Assembly: GCA_964236105.1 (NCBI GenBank)
Contig: CAXSBC010000003.1
Span: 1-64,000 of the forward strand
Length of the DNA stretch: 64,000 nt
Origin: Lichenicola sp964236105
GTDB lineage: Bacteria; Pseudomonadota; Alphaproteobacteria; Acetobacterales; Acetobacteraceae
Reading direction: 5' to 3'
Positions 28,796 to 38,429 of this stretch are shown here, in pieces; the first letter of the stretch is position 1; each line of letters starts with the position of its first letter. A model generated the notes under the pieces. It had not been told where the DNA came from, did not search any database, and worked only from the letters and a program-made list of their open reading frames with translations. The position numbers were made by a program, and so were the translations under genes.

Positions 28796-30097
28796 ATGCC
28801 GGCCTCCCGCCGCCGCCCGCGGATCGCGGCGGCGGTGATCGGCAACACCATCGAGGTGTTCGACTTTGCCGCCTACGGCACGTTTGCCGTGATGATCGGC
28901 CGGGCGTTCTTTCCGTCCCACGATCCGTTCGTCAGCCTGCTGCTGTCCGTCGCGACCTTCGGCATCGGCTTCGTCACCCGTCCGCTCGGCGCCGTGCTGG
29001 TCGGACTGCTGGCGGACCGGAGCGGCCGCCGGCTTGGCATGCTGGTCTCGCTCGGCCTGATGGGGCTCGGCAGCCTGATGATCGCCGTGCTGCCCGGCTA
29101 CCGCGCGATCGGGATCGCGGCCCCCATCCTGCTGGTGGTCGCCCGGCTGATCCAGGGCCTCGCCTGGGGGGCCGAGACCGGTCCCGCCACCACCTACCTG
29201 CTCGAGAACGCCCCGCCCGGCCGTGCCGGGCTGTTCGCGTCGTGGCAGTCGGCCAGCCAGTCTTTGTCCTCCGTTGCCGCGGGCCTGATCGGCTACGGCG
29301 CGTCCCGCCTGCTCGGGCCCGAGGCCATGGACGGCTGGGGCTGGCGCCTGCCGTTCGCCCTGGGCGTGCTGGTGGTGCCGGTCGGCCTGGTGCTGCGTCG
29401 CGGGCTCGGCGAGGAGCCGGTCACGCCGCTGCCGGCCGCGACGACCAGCCGCTTCGCGCTGCTGGTCTCGGTCGGTCCGCTGCCGCTGCTCTACGGGCTG
29501 ATGCTGCTGATCGCCGGCACGGTCAGCCAGTATTTCCTGAACTACATCACCACCTATGCCCTGACCGCGCTGCATCTGCCGTCCGGCACCGCCCTGCTCG
29601 GCACGGTGGTCGCAGGTTCGTTCGGGGCCGCGGCGGCCCTCGCCTGCGGCCATCTCGCAGACCGCGCCGGCCGCTTCCCGGTCATCATCCTGCCGCGTCT
29701 CGCCCTGGCGCTGGGCATCGTGCCGATGCTGTGGCTGCTGCATCGCCACCCCGATGCCTGGATGTTTGCCGCCGTCACCGCCATCATCGCCGTGCTGCAG
29801 GTCGGCAGCTTTGCCGCCTCCATCGTGCTGTTGTGCGAGCTGTTTCCGCCCGCAGTCCGCACCACCGGCTTCGGCACGCTCTATGCCGTCGGCATCTCGC
29901 TGTTCGGCGGCACCGCGCAGATCGTCTTCACCAGCCTGATCCACTGGACCGGCGACCCGGTCTCGCCGGCGTGGTATCTGGCGCTGGTGAACCTGATATG
30001 CGTCGGCGCGGCGCTGGAGCTGCGGCGCCGCCAACGGTGGACGGCGCGCCCGTCTGGTGCCGGAGTCGGGCGGGATGCGGCCGCCCGGACGGGATGA
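28796..30097 (+). CDS. MFS transporter, metabolite:H+ symporter type
   Basis: A 433-residue membrane protein with twelve predicted helices. The N-terminal segment AAVIGNTIEVFDFAAYG and LADRSGRRLGM between helices 2 and 3 are the signature of the metabolite-H+ symporter (MHS) family, which includes proline/betaine, citrate and alpha-ketoglutarate carriers. LADRAGRFP repeats the motif in the second half. GTG at 28793 and ATG at 28796 are both possible starts. The C-terminal tail is basic and cytoplasmic. It follows ndk, without functional connection that I can see. Transported substrate unknown. Confidence 0.88.
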   Translation: MPASRRRPRIAAAVIGNTIEVFDFAAYGTFAVMIGRAFFPSHDPFVSLLLSVATFGIGFVTRPLGAVLVGLLADRSGRRLGMLVSLGLMGLGSLMIAVLPGYRAIGIAAPILLVVARLIQGLAWGAETGPATTYLLENAPPGRAGLFASWQSASQSLSSVAAGLIGYGASRLLGPEAMDGWGWRLPFALGVLVVPVGLVLRRGLGEEPVTPLPAATTSRFALLVSVGPLPLLYGLMLLIAGTVSQYFLNYITTYALTALHLPSGTALLGTVVAGSFGAAAALACGHLADRAGRFPVIILPRLALALGIVPMLWLLHRHPDAWMFAAVTAIIAVLQVGSFAASIVLLCELFPPAVRTTGFGTLYAVGISLFGGTAQIVFTSLIHWTGDPVSPAWYLALVNLICVGAALELRRRQRWTARPSGAGVGRDAAARTG

Positions 30098-30342
30098 GGT
30101 CGATCCGGAAGCCGGTCGCGACGCCCGCGGATCCGCCGGCAAGCATCGCGATCCTGCAATCGGCCGGCGGCGAGCCGAGCGGCGCTGCGGCGTTCCGCAG
30201 ATCGACGGCAACCTGGCCCGGCCACAGCCTCCGGGCTCGCCTGCGGTATCGGCATGGTCGTGGACCCGGGCTGGACGAGGCGCTTCGAGTTCCACCGCCC
30301 AAGGGGGAACGGATCTGCGCGCCGGCGGCCGGGCAGCGTCCG

Positions 30343-30987
30343 TCAGACCGCCATCAGGCTTGAGCCACCGTCATGCAGGCCGGCAGGAACGGCGGCGGAC
30401 GCGGGGTCAGGCCGGTACAGGTAGGCCGCCAGCGCTGCCGGATAAAGACGATGCTCCTGCGTGAGCACGCGCGCGCCGAGGCTGTCTGGCGTGTCGTGCG
30501 GATGCACCGCGATCGCCGCCTGGCCGAGGATCGGGCCCTCGTCCATGACCTCGGTCACCAGATGCACCGTGCAGCCATGCAGCTTGACGCCCGCCGCCAG
30601 CGCCCGCTCGTGCGTGTGCAGGCCGGGAAAGGCGGGCAGCAGGCTCGGATGGATGTTCAGCATCCGGCCCTGCCAGCGCCCGGTGAAGAAGACGGTGAGC
30701 AGCCGCATGTAGCCGGCCAGGCAGACCAGCGCGATCCCGGCCTCCTGCAGCGCCGCATCGATCGCGCGCTCATGCGCCTCGCGGTCGCGAGGATGGTCCC
30801 GGTGGTCGATCGCCAGCGTCGGGATGCCGGCGGCGGCGGCCCACCGCAGCCCGGCCGCGTCCGGATTGTTGGCGATCACCAGCGCGACCGCGGCCGGGAA
30901 GGCGGGGTCCCGGCAGGCCTCGACCAGCGCGGTCATGTTGCTGCCGCGGCCGCTGATCAGCACCGCGATCGGCACGCGGGCCGACAT
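30343..30987 (-). CDS. purN: Phosphoribosylglycinamide formyltransferase
   Basis: A 214-residue enzyme of purine synthesis, transferring formyl from 10-formyl-tetrahydrofolate to GAR. VLISGRGSNMTALV at the start binds the phosphate; LAGYMRLL and MLNIHPSLLPAFPGLHTH include the catalytic Asn-His pair; HLVTEVMDEGPILGQ carries the catalytic Asp. The start at 30987 is two bases after the purM stop, so the genes form a purM-purN operon. The convergent MFS gene ends 245 bases away; that gap holds nothing I can call. Confidence 0.95.
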   Translation of the reverse strand: MSARVPIAVLISGRGSNMTALVEACRDPAFPAAVALVIANNPDAAGLRWAAAAGIPTLAIDHRDHPRDREAHERAIDAALQEAGIALVCLAGYMRLLTVFFTGRWQGRMLNIHPSLLPAFPGLHTHERALAAGVKLHGCTVHLVTEVMDEGPILGQAAIAVHPHDTPDSLGARVLTQEHRLYPAALAAYLYRPDPASAAVPAGLHDGGSSLMAV

Positions 30988-30989
30988 AG

Positions 30990-32057
30990 TCAGAACGCCG
31001 GCAGGTGCGAGAAGCGCAGGCTGCCCGGCGCGTCGGGAGTGGGTGCCGCCTCGATCCGGCCGATCATCACGAACGCCTCGCCGAGCTCGGCCAGCAGCGC
31101 GCTGGCGCCGGTCGCGTTCGACACCACCAGCGCCATGCCGATGCCGCAGTTGAACACGCGCAGCATCTCGTCCGGCGTCACGCCGCCGGTGCGGGCCAGC
31201 CACGGGAACACCGGCGGCATCGTCCAGCCGCTCGCATCGATCACCGCCGTCACCCCCGCCGGCAGCACGCGCGGCAGGTTGCCGGGCAGGCCGCCGCCGG
31301 TGATGTGGGCCGCCCCTCGCAGCAGGCCGGCGCGATGCAGCGCCATCACTTGGCTCACATAGAGCCGGGTCGGCGTCATCAGCGCCTCGCCCAGCGACAT
31401 CGCCGGTGCGAACGGGGCGGGTTCGTTCCAGCCCAGCCCGGCCTGCGCCACGATGCGGCGCACCAGCGAGAAACCGTTGGAGTGCACCCCGCTCGAGGGC
31501 AGTCCTAGGACGATGTCGCCGGGCGAGATCCGGCCCGGCAGCAGCGCGCCGCGCTCGGCCGCCCCCACCGAGAAGCCGGCGAGATCGTAATGCCCCGGCG
31601 CATACATGCCGGGCATCTCCGCCGTCTCGCCGCCGACCAGCGCGCAGCCCGACAGCCGGCAGCCCTCGGCGATGCCGCGCACCACCCGGGCCGCCTCGGC
31701 GACCGCCAGCCTGCCGGTGGCGAAATAGTCGAGAAAGAACAGCGGCTCCGCGCCCTGCACCACCAGGTCGTTGACGCACATCGCCACCAGGTCGATGCCG
31801 ACCGTCTCGTGCCGGCCGCTCTCGATTGCCAGCATCAGCTTGGTGCCGACGCCGTCGGTGGCGGAGACCAGCACCGGATCGAGGAAGCCCGCCGCCTTGA
31901 GGTCGAACAGGGCGCCGAAGCCGCCGAGCCCGCCCATGGTGCCGGGCCGGTCGGTCGCCCTCGCCGCCGGCTTGATCGCCTCGATCAGCGCGTCGCCGGC
32001 CTCGATATCGACGCCCGCATCGCGGTAGGAGGCGGCAGGCGGCTTCTCGACACTCAT
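30990..32057 (-). CDS. purM: Phosphoribosylformylglycinamidine cyclo-ligase
   Basis: A 355-residue AIR synthetase, step five of purine synthesis. YRDAGVDIEAGD near residue 11, the ATP/Mg segment SATDGVGTKL, CVNDLVVQGAEPLFFLDY, and GGETAEMPGMY are all diagnostic. The second domain has SSGVHSNGFSLVR and ITGGGLPGNLPR. The start at 32057 was chosen because the family begins just before the YRDAGV motif. Operon with purN, divergent from hdaA with 112 bases between, an arrangement widespread in alphaproteobacteria. Confidence 0.96.
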   Translation of the reverse strand: MSVEKPPAASYRDAGVDIEAGDALIEAIKPAARATDRPGTMGGLGGFGALFDLKAAGFLDPVLVSATDGVGTKLMLAIESGRHETVGIDLVAMCVNDLVVQGAEPLFFLDYFATGRLAVAEAARVVRGIAEGCRLSGCALVGGETAEMPGMYAPGHYDLAGFSVGAAERGALLPGRISPGDIVLGLPSSGVHSNGFSLVRRIVAQAGLGWNEPAPFAPAMSLGEALMTPTRLYVSQVMALHRAGLLRGAAHITGGGLPGNLPRVLPAGVTAVIDASGWTMPPVFPWLARTGGVTPDEMLRVFNCGIGMALVVSNATGASALLAELGEAFVMIGRIEAAPTPDAPGSLRFSHLPAF

Positions 32058-32169
32058 GCGGACGCCTTTCTGGCATTCGGTGCGATCGGCCCCGTGAGGG
32101 ATCGAAGTGCCGCCGAAGCTGCGGTAATGGTCCGGACCATTTACGGCAGGCGGGGCGGCGCGCAAAGCG

Positions 32170-32991
32170 GTGGGACAGACGGGCAGTCATGACGGGGTGC
32201 CCTGGCATCTGACCGCGGCGGCGATCCCGGCCGCCGTCGGTCCGGCGGCGCCGGGCGACGGGCTGCGCCAGCTCGCCCTGCCGTTCGCCCACTGCCCGCG
32301 CTTCGAGCGCGCCGACTTCCTGGAGGCGGCGTCGAACGGGGCGGCGCTGGCCTGGCTCGGGCCGGGCGGCCACGCCGGCTGGCCGTCGCGGCGGCTGGCG
32401 CTGTGCGGCGAGGCCGGCAGCGGCAAGACCCATCTGCTGCATGTCTGGGCGCGCGAGCACGACGCGCTGCTGCTGCCCGGGACGGCGCTGCGCGACCTCG
32501 ACGCCCTGTTCCGCATGCCCGGCCGCTGGGGCGGCATCGCCGTCGACGACGCCGACGCCTCGCCCGACGAGCCGGCGCTGCTGCATCTGCTCAACGCTGC
32601 CCACGAGTCCGGACTGCCGGTGCTGCTGACCGCGCGCGCCGCGCCGGCCCGCTGGCCGGTGGCGCTGCCCGACCTCAGCTCGCGGCTGCGGGCGACCCAT
32701 TCGGTGGCACTCGGACGTCCGGACGCGGCCCTGCTTCGCATCCTGCTGATGCGGCTGCTGGTGGAGCGGCAGCTCGGCGTGACGCAGGGCGTGATCGACT
32801 GGCTGATGCCGCGCCTGCCGCGTACCGCAGGCGCCATGCGCGAGGCCGCGCACCGGCTGGACGAGGCGACCCTGGCGTCGGGCCGCGGCGTGACGCGGTC
32901 GCTGGCGGCCTCGGTGCTGGCCGAGCTGCTGGCGGGGCCCGCGGAGCTGCCGGCGGCGGACGGCGACACCGAGACGGCGTCCCTGCTGTGA
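32170..32991 (+). CDS. hdaA: DnaA regulatory inactivator HdaA
   Basis: A 273-residue AAA+ protein like the DnaA ATPase core without the DNA-binding domain. It stimulates ATP hydrolysis by DnaA after initiation, held on the DNA by the sliding clamp. QLALPF at residues 34-39 is a clamp-binding motif; GEAGSGKTHLLH with Lys86 is Walker A; GIAVDDAD is Walker B; DLSSRLRA corresponds to the arginine-finger region. GTG is the start codon. The position beside purM and, after two intervening genes, ppk-ppx supports the identity. Confidence 0.9.
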   Translation: MGQTGSHDGVPWHLTAAAIPAAVGPAAPGDGLRQLALPFAHCPRFERADFLEAASNGAALAWLGPGGHAGWPSRRLALCGEAGSGKTHLLHVWAREHDALLLPGTALRDLDALFRMPGRWGGIAVDDADASPDEPALLHLLNAAHESGLPVLLTARAAPARWPVALPDLSSRLRATHSVALGRPDAALLRILLMRLLVERQLGVTQGVIDWLMPRLPRTAGAMREAAHRLDEATLASGRGVTRSLAASVLAELLAGPAELPAADGDTETASLL

Positions 32992-33030
32992 GGCGTCCGG
33001 CCCGGTCGTCCGGCAGCCGGTCGCGGCCGG

Positions 33031-36000
33031 CTACCGGTCCGAGATCAGCGCCCTGATCCGCCCGGCCAGCGTATCCATCGCGAACGGCTTGGTCAGCATG
33101 TGCATGCCCGGCTCCAGCGCCTCGTCGCCGATGACGGCGGTTTCCGCATAGCCGGTGATGAACAGCACCTTCAGGCCGGGCCTGACGTCCCGCCCGGCGT
33201 CGGCGAGCTGCCGGCCGTTGATGCCGCCGGGCAGGCCCATGTCGGCGATCAGCAGGTCGATGCGGATGTCGGACCGCAGCAGCGCCAGCCCGGTCGGACC
33301 GTCGGCCGCCTCGATCGCCCGATAGCCGAGATCCACCAGCGTCTCGACGACCAGCAGGCGGACCGTCGCCTCGTCATCGACCACCAGCACGCTCTCGCCC
33401 GGTTCGGCACGGGGTTGATCCGGCGTCGCCGTGGCATCGTCGGCGGCCTCCGCGCCGAGGTGACGCGGCAGATACAGGCACAGCGTCGTGCCGACATTCG
33501 GCTTGGAGCGGATGCGCACGCCGCCGCCGGACTGGCGCGCGAAGCCGTAGATCATCGACAGCCCGAGCCCGGTGCCCTGTCCAACCGGCTTGGTGGTGAA
33601 GAACGGGTCGAAGGCGCGCGCGATCACGTCCGGCGTCATGCCGCTCCCGGTGTCGCTGACGCAGAGCGACACGTAGTCTCCGGGCGGCAGGTCGAGCTCT
33701 CGTGCAGCCTTCTTGTCGAGGCAGGTGTTGGCGGTCTCGATGGTGATCCGGCCGCCGCCTGCCATCGCATCCCGTGCGTTGATGCACAGGTTGAGCAGCG
33801 CGTTCTCGAGCTGGTTCGTGTCCACCAGGGCCGTCCAGAGCCCGGCGGCAGGGATCACCTCGATGGCCACCGACGGTCCGACGGTGTGGCCGATCAGCTC
33901 CTCCAGGCCGGTCACCAGCTGGTTGATGCCGACCGCTTTCGGGTCGAGCGCCTGGCGACGCGAGAAGGCCAGCAGCCGGTGCGTCAGCGACGCCGCCCGC
34001 CGCGCCGCACCCTGTGCCGCCACGATATAGCGATCGACTTCCGCGATCCGTCCCTGCGCGATGCGGGTGCCCATCAGCTCCAGGCTGCCGCTGATCCCGG
34101 TCAGCAGGTTGTTGAAGTCGTGCGCGAGCCCGCCGGTGAGCTGGCCGACGGCTTCCATCTTCTGCGACTGGTGCAGCCGGTCCTCGGCCTGTCGCAGTGC
34201 GTCCGCCGCCGCCTTCTCGGCCGTCACGTCGCGCGCGACGCAGTAGAACAGCCCGTCTTCCGGCACCGCGGTCCAGGACAGCCAGTGGTAGCGTCCGTCC
34301 CGGGCCCGGAGCCGGTTCTCGAACACGAGCGTCCGCTGACCGGCGGCCAGGCGCTCGATCTCGGACCTGGTCGCGAGCCGGTCGTCGGGATGTTCCAGCC
34401 ATTCGGTGGTGCGGCCGATGAAGGTGTCGGCGCTCCAGCCGAGCGAGGCCTCCCAGGCCGGGTTGACGCTGATCCAGCGCCCGTCGCTGTCGGAGATCCC
34501 GAGCAGGTCCTGGCTCACCCGCCAGATGCGGTCGCGCTCGCGGGTCTTCTGCGCCACCTGCTGCTCCAGCAGCAAGGCCAGCTCGCGCAGGCGCAGCTCG
34601 GCCCGGCGCCGCTCGATCGCGTCGCGGGTCCGCTCCGCCACGTCGCGAACGAAGCTGATCTCCCCGTCGTCCCAGGGACGGGACCGCTCATGGTTGATGT
34701 AGAACAGCGCGACCAGGCGGTCCTGCTCGATCAGCGGCAGGTTGACCAGGGCCTGCACGCCCATCGACTGCATCGTGTCATGGCTTGCCGACGTGCGCGG
34801 GTCTTGTGCCACGTCCGCGACGGCGACGATCTCGCCGCGGCGCAGGTTCTCGATGTAGGAGCCGTACTGGCGCATGAGGTGCACGCCGGCCGCCGTCTCG
34901 CAGCCGGGGGCGGTCCAGTCGCGATCGACCAGCAAAGTGTCGCCGCTCGCATCGAGGGTCCCGTAGCCCGCCCGGCTGACGCCCAGCGTCCGCCCCATGA
35001 TCTCGGCCGCGACGAACGCCATCTCCGCCGGATCGTCCAGGTCGCGCATCCGGTCGCTGAGCTCCAGCAGCGCCGTCCGCCTGACATCCGCCCGGCGCCG
35101 TTCGCGCAGGTCGCGGCTCACGATGCCGTAGCCGGTCACCACCCGCTGCACGTCGCGCAGCGGGAACACGGTGTAGAGGACCGGGATCGGGCCGCCCGTC
35201 GCGACGTGGCGGAACCGCAGCTCGCCTTCCCAGGTGCCGCGCTCGCGCACCGCCGGCAGCACGAGCCCGGCGATGGCGGCCTGGTCGCCCGGCATCAGGA
35301 ACGTCGCGATCTCGAGCGTCCGCACCGCCTCCAGCTCGCCCAGGCCCACCAGCCGCCGCCCGGCCGGGTTGACGAACAGCATGCGGCCATCCAGGCCGGC
35401 GACGCCGATGAAATCCGACGACTGCTCCACCAGCTGCGCCAGGTTGCCGATGTCGGCATCCGCCTGCCGCCCCCCGGTGACGTCGCGCGAGACCACCAGC
35501 AGCTTGTCCGGCCGGCCGTCGGCGCCGGGGATCGCCGTGACCTGCACGTCCCACCATCGCGGCGTGCCGGCCAGCGTCGGGGCGAAACCCTGGAAGCGGC
35601 CGGTGCCGCCGGCGCGGGCGAGCGCCACCGCGCGGACGGCGTCCGGGCCGCTCTCCCCCGGCCAGAACTCGGTCCAGCAGGTGCCGAGGATCGCTCCCGG
35701 CTCGGCCGCCTCCATCGCGCGCAGGCCGCCCTCGTTCATGAACAGGAGCCGGGCCTCGAGGTCGAGCACCTTGATGCAGTCGACCGACGCCACCAGCACC
35801 TTGCGCAGGAACTCCACGTCGCCGCGGTCCCGGTCGGCGGCGAGCCGCTGCTCGGTGCGATCGCGCAGGATCCTGAGGAAGCCCAGGAGCGCGCCGTCCG
35901 GGCCCCGCAACGGCATCATCTCGCTGCAGGCCCAGAAACGGCCGCCATCCTTGCGCACGCGCCAGCGCTCGTCGGTCGCGCGTCCCAGCTCCAGCGCCTG

Positions 36001-36300
36001 GCGCATCTCCGCGCCGCACCGGTCGATCGCGCGATCCTCCGGCGTGAACAGCCGGTCGATCGGCTGGTCCAGCATCTCCTGCGACGACCAGCCGAGCAGG
36101 CGCTCGGCGCCGATGTTCCAGTCGGTCACCCGGCCGCGGCGATCGGTGGCGATGATGGCGAAAGCGGTGGCGCTCGCCAGGATCGCCCGGTGGCGCGCGT
36201 CCCGGGTCGCGCCGGCGTCCGCGTCGTCCGGTGACGCCGTTTCCGCGCCGGACCGGTCGGATGCAGGCTCGGTCACGGAGGCGGGCGGCGCGACAACCAT
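33031..36300 (-). CDS. Multi-PAS/GAF hybrid sensor histidine kinase
   Basis: A 1089-residue soluble sensor without membrane segments. In order: three PAS domains (about 35-150, 160-275 and 283-410), a GAF domain (about 425-585), a fourth PAS (about 600-715), HisKA with HDFNN (phospho-acceptor His727), HATPase with the N box CINARDA, DTGSGM and GQGTGLGLSM, and a C-terminal receiver with Asp1020 in IADMGLP. A self-contained phosphorelay needs an external Hpt protein; none is adjacent. The GAF region has a conserved Cys (GCETAAGVHL), so a bilin or haem ligand is possible but unproven. It separates hdaA from ppk-ppx. Confidence 0.92.
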   Translation of the reverse strand: MVVAPPASVTEPASDRSGAETASPDDADAGATRDARHRAILASATAFAIIATDRRGRVTDWNIGAERLLGWSSQEMLDQPIDRLFTPEDRAIDRCGAEMRQALELGRATDERWRVRKDGGRFWACSEMMPLRGPDGALLGFLRILRDRTEQRLAADRDRGDVEFLRKVLVASVDCIKVLDLEARLLFMNEGGLRAMEAAEPGAILGTCWTEFWPGESGPDAVRAVALARAGGTGRFQGFAPTLAGTPRWWDVQVTAIPGADGRPDKLLVVSRDVTGGRQADADIGNLAQLVEQSSDFIGVAGLDGRMLFVNPAGRRLVGLGELEAVRTLEIATFLMPGDQAAIAGLVLPAVRERGTWEGELRFRHVATGGPIPVLYTVFPLRDVQRVVTGYGIVSRDLRERRRADVRRTALLELSDRMRDLDDPAEMAFVAAEIMGRTLGVSRAGYGTLDASGDTLLVDRDWTAPGCETAAGVHLMRQYGSYIENLRRGEIVAVADVAQDPRTSASHDTMQSMGVQALVNLPLIEQDRLVALFYINHERSRPWDDGEISFVRDVAERTRDAIERRRAELRLRELALLLEQQVAQKTRERDRIWRVSQDLLGISDSDGRWISVNPAWEASLGWSADTFIGRTTEWLEHPDDRLATRSEIERLAAGQRTLVFENRLRARDGRYHWLSWTAVPEDGLFYCVARDVTAEKAAADALRQAEDRLHQSQKMEAVGQLTGGLAHDFNNLLTGISGSLELMGTRIAQGRIAEVDRYIVAAQGAARRAASLTHRLLAFSRRQALDPKAVGINQLVTGLEELIGHTVGPSVAIEVIPAAGLWTALVDTNQLENALLNLCINARDAMAGGGRITIETANTCLDKKAARELDLPPGDYVSLCVSDTGSGMTPDVIARAFDPFFTTKPVGQGTGLGLSMIYGFARQSGGGVRIRSKPNVGTTLCLYLPRHLGAEAADDATATPDQPRAEPGESVLVVDDEATVRLLVVETLVDLGYRAIEAADGPTGLALLRSDIRIDLLIADMGLPGGINGRQLADAGRDVRPGLKVLFITGYAETAVIGDEALEPGMHMLTKPFAMDTLAGRIRALISDR

Positions 36301-36399
36301 CGACCCGATCTAGCAGCCGCAGACACGACCGTCATCTCCGGCGGCCGTCCGGCTGACGCAGCTCGGCCCTTGCGACCGGGACGGGACCGCACGCGACGA

Positions 36400-38283
36400 T
36401 CAGTAGGCGAGCGCGCAGCCATCGGCGCGCATGTCGCTGGCTGCCGCATAGACCCGGTCGCTGCCGCTCATCCGGTGCTCGACGCACTCGTAGCGCCCGA
36501 ACCCGCCATCGGACGGCGCCATGGTCCAGCCCAGATCCACCAGCGCCTTCTTCGTCGCGTCCGGCACGCCGGCCTCCAGCCGCAGCACGCCGTTCGGCGG
36601 GTAGCCCGGCCGGTCCTCGCCCATGCTCTGCGACGAGCCCTCGTGGTGCCAGCGCGGGCTGTCGCCGGCGGCCTGGACGTCGAGCCCGTAATCGACGCGG
36701 TTGACGATGATCTGCTGCTGTCCCATCGGCTGCATGTCGCCGCCCATCACCCCGAACGCCATCCAGGGCTGGCCGGCCTTGGTCGCAAAGCCCGGAATGA
36801 TGGTCTGGAACGGCCGCTTGCCCGGCTGGTACAGGTTCGGATGCCCGTCCTTGAGCGAGAACAGCTGGCCGCGATCCTGGAACATGAAGCCGAGCCCGTC
36901 GGCCACCAGCCCCGATCCCATGCCGCGGAAGTTCGACTGGATCATCGAGATCATCATCCCCGACGAGTCCGCCACGCTGAAATAGGTGGTGTCGCCATGG
37001 CTCGGCGCGTCGCCGGGATGCACGTCGGTGTTGATCCGGTCGGGGCGGATCAGCTTGGCGCGCTCGGCGCCGTATTCCTTGGACACCAGCCACTCGAACG
37101 GCACCCTGGAGAACTGCGGATCGGCGTAGTAGCGCGCCCGATCCTCGTAGGCGAGGCGCTTGGCCTCGATCTGCACCTGCAACGACTGCGCCGACTGGAA
37201 GCCCATCGCGCGCAGGTCGAAATGTTCGAGCATGTTGAGCATCTGCAGCGTCGCGGCGCCTTGCGTGTTCTCCGCCATGCCGTGCACCGTGATCCCGCGA
37301 TAGTCGGTGGCGAGCGGGGTGTTCCAGTCCGCATGCTGGTGCCTGAGGTCGTCGCGCGTCATCCAGCCGCCGATGCGCTTGAAGTAGCGCTCGATGGTGT
37401 CGGCGATCGGCCCGTCATAGAACGCGTCGCGCCCGCCTTCGGCGACCATCCTGTAGGTGCGGGCGAGGTCGGGGTTGCGGAACACGTCGCCCTCGCGCGG
37501 CGCCTGGCCGTTCGGCGCGTAGGTGTGCAGCGCGTTGGCGGTCTCCTCCACGCCGGAGCCGGGCCGGACGAACGCCTTGATGTTGCGGTAGATGTAGTAG
37601 CCGATGATCTGCGGCACCGGCGCGCCGTGCGTGGCGAGGTCGATCGCCGGCCCGAACAGGTCCTTCCATGGCAGCTTCCCGTAGCGCTGGTGCAGCGTCC
37701 ACCAGCCGTCGAGCGCGCCCGGCACCGACACGCTGACCGCGCCGAGCGCCGGCAGCGCGTTGTTCTTCGCCCGCGCCCGCACGGTCTCCAGGCTCAGGGC
37801 CTTCGGGCTGCGTCCCGATCCGGCCAGCCCCACCACCTTGGCCAGCTTGGGGTCCCAGATCATCGCGTAGCAGTCGCCGCCCATGCCTGAGCTGGTCGGC
37901 TCCAGGAAGCCGAGGCAGGCATTCATCGCCACCGCCGCATCGGCCGCCGAGCCGCCCCGCCTGAGCATGGCGATCGCCGCCTGCGTGGCGATCGGCTGCG
38001 CGCTGCCGGCTGCGCCGTTGCAGCCCATGGCGGCCGAGCGCGTGGCGAAGCTCGCCCCCGACGGCCGGTCGCCCGCATGCACGTCCGGCCGATCGAACCG
38101 CTCCGCCCCCGCCGGCTGGAAGCCCGGCGGCGCCCCGGGCACCGCATGCGCAGCCCCGCCCTGGCCGGGACCATCGGTGCCCGCGGGGGATCCGGAGGCC
38201 GAGGGCGGCGCTGCGGCGAAGGCGCTGGCAAGCGGGATCGCGGCGGCAGCGGGCAGGGCGGCGATGAAGGATCTGCGGCGCAT
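36400..38283 (-). CDS. ggt: Gamma-glutamyltransferase, exported
   Basis: A 627-residue N-terminal-nucleophile hydrolase precursor that cleaves gamma-glutamyl bonds, such as in glutathione, in the periplasm. The leader MRRRSFIAALPAAAAIPLAS has an RR-Ser-Phe-Ile pattern suggesting Tat export. A Pro/Gly-rich linker follows. PTSSGMGGDCYAMIW and the autocleavage site HGDTTYFSVAD (nucleophile Thr432 by my count) are the family motifs; cleavage before this Thr gives two subunits. The C-terminal GGDMQPMGQQQ is conserved. It lies 99 bases downstream of no operon partner and is divergent from ppk. Confidence 0.93.
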   Translation of the reverse strand: MRRRSFIAALPAAAAIPLASAFAAAPPSASGSPAGTDGPGQGGAAHAVPGAPPGFQPAGAERFDRPDVHAGDRPSGASFATRSAAMGCNGAAGSAQPIATQAAIAMLRRGGSAADAAVAMNACLGFLEPTSSGMGGDCYAMIWDPKLAKVVGLAGSGRSPKALSLETVRARAKNNALPALGAVSVSVPGALDGWWTLHQRYGKLPWKDLFGPAIDLATHGAPVPQIIGYYIYRNIKAFVRPGSGVEETANALHTYAPNGQAPREGDVFRNPDLARTYRMVAEGGRDAFYDGPIADTIERYFKRIGGWMTRDDLRHQHADWNTPLATDYRGITVHGMAENTQGAATLQMLNMLEHFDLRAMGFQSAQSLQVQIEAKRLAYEDRARYYADPQFSRVPFEWLVSKEYGAERAKLIRPDRINTDVHPGDAPSHGDTTYFSVADSSGMMISMIQSNFRGMGSGLVADGLGFMFQDRGQLFSLKDGHPNLYQPGKRPFQTIIPGFATKAGQPWMAFGVMGGDMQPMGQQQIIVNRVDYGLDVQAAGDSPRWHHEGSSQSMGEDRPGYPPNGVLRLEAGVPDATKKALVDLGWTMAPSDGGFGRYECVEHRMSGSDRVYAAASDMRADGCALAY

Positions 38284-38429
38284 GCGTGAACTCCTCGAGA
38301 CAGGACGGCATGGGGCCCTGTTATGACAGGCTTATCAACCGGCCGGAGCGGGCGGGGCGTGGACGGCGCTATTTCCTCCCCGCTTCGTTGTCCCTAGGTT
38401 CGGCAGCGCAGCAGGCGCAGGGGACCCAG